Assembly (NCBI GenBank): GCA_005879255.1
Contig: VBKY01000167.1
Span: 4,528-22,838 of the forward strand
Direction: 5' to 3'
Source: Deltaproteobacteria bacterium
GTDB taxonomy: Bacteria; Desulfobacterota_B; Binatia; UBA9968
DNA: 18,311 nt
Part shown: piece by piece, positions 15,999 to 18,311 of the stretch
How positions within the stretch are numbered: the first letter of the stretch is position 1
Layout of the letters: the number at the start of each line of letters is the position of its first letter
Notes under the pieces: generated by a model
What the model was told of the DNA's origin: nothing
Seen by the model: the letters and a program-made list of their open reading frames with translations, nothing else
The model's database searches: none
Translations under genes and position numbers: made by a program

Positions 15999-18221
15999 TT
16001 AACCAACTCGTTGCTTCTGTATAGTCTCGAGAACTTTTTCCGCCGTTAACGGTAAGCTCTTGATCCTTGCGCCGACGGCGTCATGAACCGCGTTGGCGAT
16101 CGCTGGCGCGACAGTAATGATCGGCGTCTCTCCAATGCTCATGCTATTGTATGGCCCGCGGCCCACCGGAGTCGCGACGACGATCTTGCGCAATTGAGGA
16201 ATGTCGCGAACCGTTGGAATTTTGTAATCGCCAAAATGAAGTGTTGTCACTTTACCGTCGGCGAAGAGCATTTCTTCGGTCAAAGCGTAACCTACTCCCA
16301 TCACGATGCCGCCGTCAATTTGGCCGTCGTGCAGAAGAGGGTTGAGAACCTTACCGGTATGATGAACAGACACGAACCGACGGAGCTTGATTTCACCGCT
16401 CTCCGGATCGACCTCCACCTCTGCCATCTGCGCGCACATGGACGCCTGCGGTCCGATCTCGTGATTCTGATACCGGCCTTCGACGACGATCGGTGCTCCG
16501 TAGGCTTTCACGATCTCGCCGTAGGAAACCCATTTCTTCTTCGACGACGCTCCACCGTTAGCGATTATTAATTCGCCGTGATCCACCGCCAGCATTTGCC
16601 CCGCCGCGCTGAATAGCTCTTGTTTGGCTTTGATCACGGCTTCGTAGCAGGCATTTCCATAGGTTCTCGTAGCGCGGCTCGCGCCCACTCCAGTGTCGAT
16701 CGGGGCATTTGCGGTATTAAGGGTTTCCAAGGTTATCGTTTGCCAATCTATCTGTAGCTCATCGGCGACAATCTGCCTCAGCACGGTGCCAGCACCCGCG
16801 CCCTGATCTAACATCGCCGTCGATACAGTGACACTACCCTTGTCATCGATGCGCAGAAAAACTGAGCACTCGCCGCCCAGCGGGAGCCATTGAATCAGCG
16901 CCAATCCTCGCCCGACATTGGGCTTTTTGCGGTCGTAATACTTGGATTCTCGCAGCAACGCATCCAAGGTTTCGCGCGCTTTAACATGGGAGATTTTTCT
17001 GCCGACCGGGGATTCGTCACCGTCTCGCATTAGATTCATTCTACGAAAACGGCCAGGATCCATGCGCAATTCTTTGGCGATCATATCCATCTGCGATTCA
17101 TTGGCAAAAACTCCCTGTGGATCACCTGGCGCTCGCATATGCCCGCATGGCACCTTATTGGTGTAAACGATTTTTTCCTCGATCAGCACGTTTTCCATTC
17201 GGTAAGGCCCGGCCGCTTCGTGGGCGCCGAAGAGATAGCCGATCGGTTTGAACGCGCCGTAGGCGCCGCCGTCGAAAACAAAATCCATGTGATGGGCGAG
17301 AATACGGCCGTTTCTCGATACCCCGGACTTGACCTTGACGATCGAAGCATGCCGTGGATTCCCAGCTATGAACTCGTCGCCATAATCCATCACCATTTTC
17401 ACCGGACTTCGGCACTTCAGCGAAAGAAGATATGTCACCGGCACGTCCATGAAGTCGCCTTTGCCGCCAAAATCGCCGCCGATGTTGCACGGATGAACCA
17501 GAAATTTTTCCGCGGCGATGCCAAACGCGGTGGCCATCTGGTCGCGCAATGCAAACGGCACTTTGCTGCAAGCCCAAATCTCGGCGCCGCCGGACTCGTT
17601 CGCCCTAACGACGCAGGAGTGCGGTTCGATATAGGCCTGGTGCACGACTTGAGTTTGAAAAGTATTTTCGATGATCAAATCGGCGCGGCGAAAGCCCTCT
17701 TCAACATCGCCTTTTTTCCACGACAGCTGAACAAATGCATTGCTCGGCGCGGCGAGCTTTCCCGGCAATCCTTTATATTCCACGACCTGCGGATGAAGCA
17801 GCGGCGCGGAAAGAGCTAAAGCTTCGGTGGGGTCGAACAAAGCGGGAATCTCTTCATACGCGACGTCAATGAGATCTCGAGCCTGCTCCGCAATTTCCTC
17901 TGAATCGGCGGCGACCGCCGCGACCTTCTCGCCGATGAAACGCACTACACCGTCGGCTAGTACGGGCATGTCGTAGATCTGCCTGCCGATCTTGACGCCC
18001 GCGGCATCGCGACCTGTGATAACAGCTTTCACTCCCGGCAGAGCTAGTGCTTTACTGATATCGATTCGCTTAATGCCGCCGTGAGCGATTGGACTTCGCA
18101 GCACTTTTCCCCAGAGCATGTCGGGAAAAGTTACATCGACGGCATAGACCGCTCTGCCCGTCACCTTCTCGGCGCTTTCCACTCGCGGAACCGAAGTGCC
18201 GATGACGTTCGATTTCTTCAT
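15999..18221 (-). CDS. Xanthine dehydrogenase-family molybdopterin-binding subunit
   Basis: A 740-aa large subunit of a molybdenum hydroxylase, which binds the Mo-pterin cofactor and hydroxylates carbon atoms of aromatic or N-heteroaromatic substrates or aldehydes with water as oxygen source. It begins IGTSVPRVESAEKVTGRAVY, typical for the class. Cofactor segments: CNIGGDFGGKGDF (245-257), CGHMRAPGDPQG (359-370, with Arg363), DQGAGAGTVLRQIVADELQ, GVGASRATRTYGN, and SIGETPIITVAPAIANAV (695-712) with the catalytic Glu698. Neither the CO-dehydrogenase signature AYxCSFR nor AYRGAGR is present, so it is not a CO dehydrogenase. The usual FAD and 2Fe-2S subunits are not in the window; they may lie to the right. 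AAGGA sits eight to nine bases before the ATG. It is the first gene seen of the operon; the 90 bases to its right hold two short open frames ending at 18246 and 18253, one of which may be the end of another gene. Confidence 0.93.
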   Translation of the reverse strand: MKKSNVIGTSVPRVESAEKVTGRAVYAVDVTFPDMLWGKVLRSPIAHGGIKRIDISKALALPGVKAVITGRDAAGVKIGRQIYDMPVLADGVVRFIGEKVAAVAADSEEIAEQARDLIDVAYEEIPALFDPTEALALSAPLLHPQVVEYKGLPGKLAAPSNAFVQLSWKKGDVEEGFRRADLIIENTFQTQVVHQAYIEPHSCVVRANESGGAEIWACSKVPFALRDQMATAFGIAAEKFLVHPCNIGGDFGGKGDFMDVPVTYLLSLKCRSPVKMVMDYGDEFIAGNPRHASIVKVKSGVSRNGRILAHHMDFVFDGGAYGAFKPIGYLFGAHEAAGPYRMENVLIEEKIVYTNKVPCGHMRAPGDPQGVFANESQMDMIAKELRMDPGRFRRMNLMRDGDESPVGRKISHVKARETLDALLRESKYYDRKKPNVGRGLALIQWLPLGGECSVFLRIDDKGSVTVSTAMLDQGAGAGTVLRQIVADELQIDWQTITLETLNTANAPIDTGVGASRATRTYGNACYEAVIKAKQELFSAAGQMLAVDHGELIIANGGASSKKKWVSYGEIVKAYGAPIVVEGRYQNHEIGPQASMCAQMAEVEVDPESGEIKLRRFVSVHHTGKVLNPLLHDGQIDGGIVMGVGYALTEEMLFADGKVTTLHFGDYKIPTVRDIPQLRKIVVATPVGRGPYNSMSIGETPIITVAPAIANAVHDAVGARIKSLPLTAEKVLETIQKQRVG

Positions 18222-18311
18222 GGATTCATCCTTACACTGAAGCGGCTAATCGTCATTTCGACTGGTGAATTTCAACGTTCCATACCGGTTCGCAAACCCA
18301 AAAGACGCGAT

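Noticed and set aside
17139..17819. A 226-codon open frame on the plus strand
   Set aside because: It is antisense to the Mo-hydroxylase gene and its translation has no recognisable features.
15999..18221. Carbon monoxide dehydrogenase large subunit
   Set aside because: The active-site signatures AYxCSFR and AYRGAGR are both absent.
18222..18311. The end of another gene at the right edge
   Set aside because: Two frames on the minus strand stay open to stops at 18246 and 18253, but each is too short to identify.

Overview
Every gene I can support in this 18.3 kb window is on the minus strand, so transcription runs from right to left. The gene content is bacterial and diderm-like: Sec-exported solute-binding proteins of the NitT/TauT and tripartite-tricarboxylate (TctC) types with no permeases beside them, LigAB-type extradiol dioxygenases, a molybdenum hydroxylase, and a non-ribosomal peptide synthetase (NRPS). 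This mix suggests an uncultured soil or sediment lineage (Tectomicrobia-, Rokubacteria- or Binatota-like, or a proteobacterium). I cannot name the organism from this window. There are no rRNAs, tRNAs, CRISPR arrays, transposases or integrases.

Right block (about 18221 to 8802) looks like a catabolic operon of nine closely spaced genes. In transcription order they are: a xanthine dehydrogenase-family Mo-binding subunit; a PanB-like (ketopantoate hydroxymethyltransferase fold) protein whose catalytic Glu is replaced; a PqqC/TenA-like (heme-oxygenase fold) putative iron oxidase; a NitT/TauT solute-binding protein; a solute-binding-like protein without a signal peptide; a second NitT/TauT solute-binding protein paralogous to the first; a 346-aa LigB-family protein; a second LigB-family protein; and a LigA-family small subunit. 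Two junctions are ATGA overlaps. The likely theme (inference) is uptake and oxidative ring cleavage of an aromatic or N-heteroaromatic acid. The two LigB paralogues have lost different iron ligands, which suggests an unusual dioxygenase pair.

Middle block: a non-coding stretch of about 350 bp carries a plausible sigma-70-type promoter for a TctC-type solute-binding protein. After it comes a 1148-aa signalling protein: double zinc ribbon, class III nucleotide cyclase, AAA/STAND ATPase and TPR repeats.

Left block: 25 bp after the signalling gene begins an NRPS. An adenylation-carrier module (667 aa) lacks the Asp that normally binds the amino-acid alpha-amino group. It is followed by a condensation domain and the start of a second adenylation domain that runs off the left edge. 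The two parts are separated only by a one-base frame change at a run of seven A (sense strand). The condensation motif HHxxxDG is degenerate.

Three genes (NRPS, PanB-like, PqqC-like) are interrupted by one-base frame changes. This suggests long-read assembly indels or, less likely, real decay or slippage; the annotation below gives the frame-corrected products.
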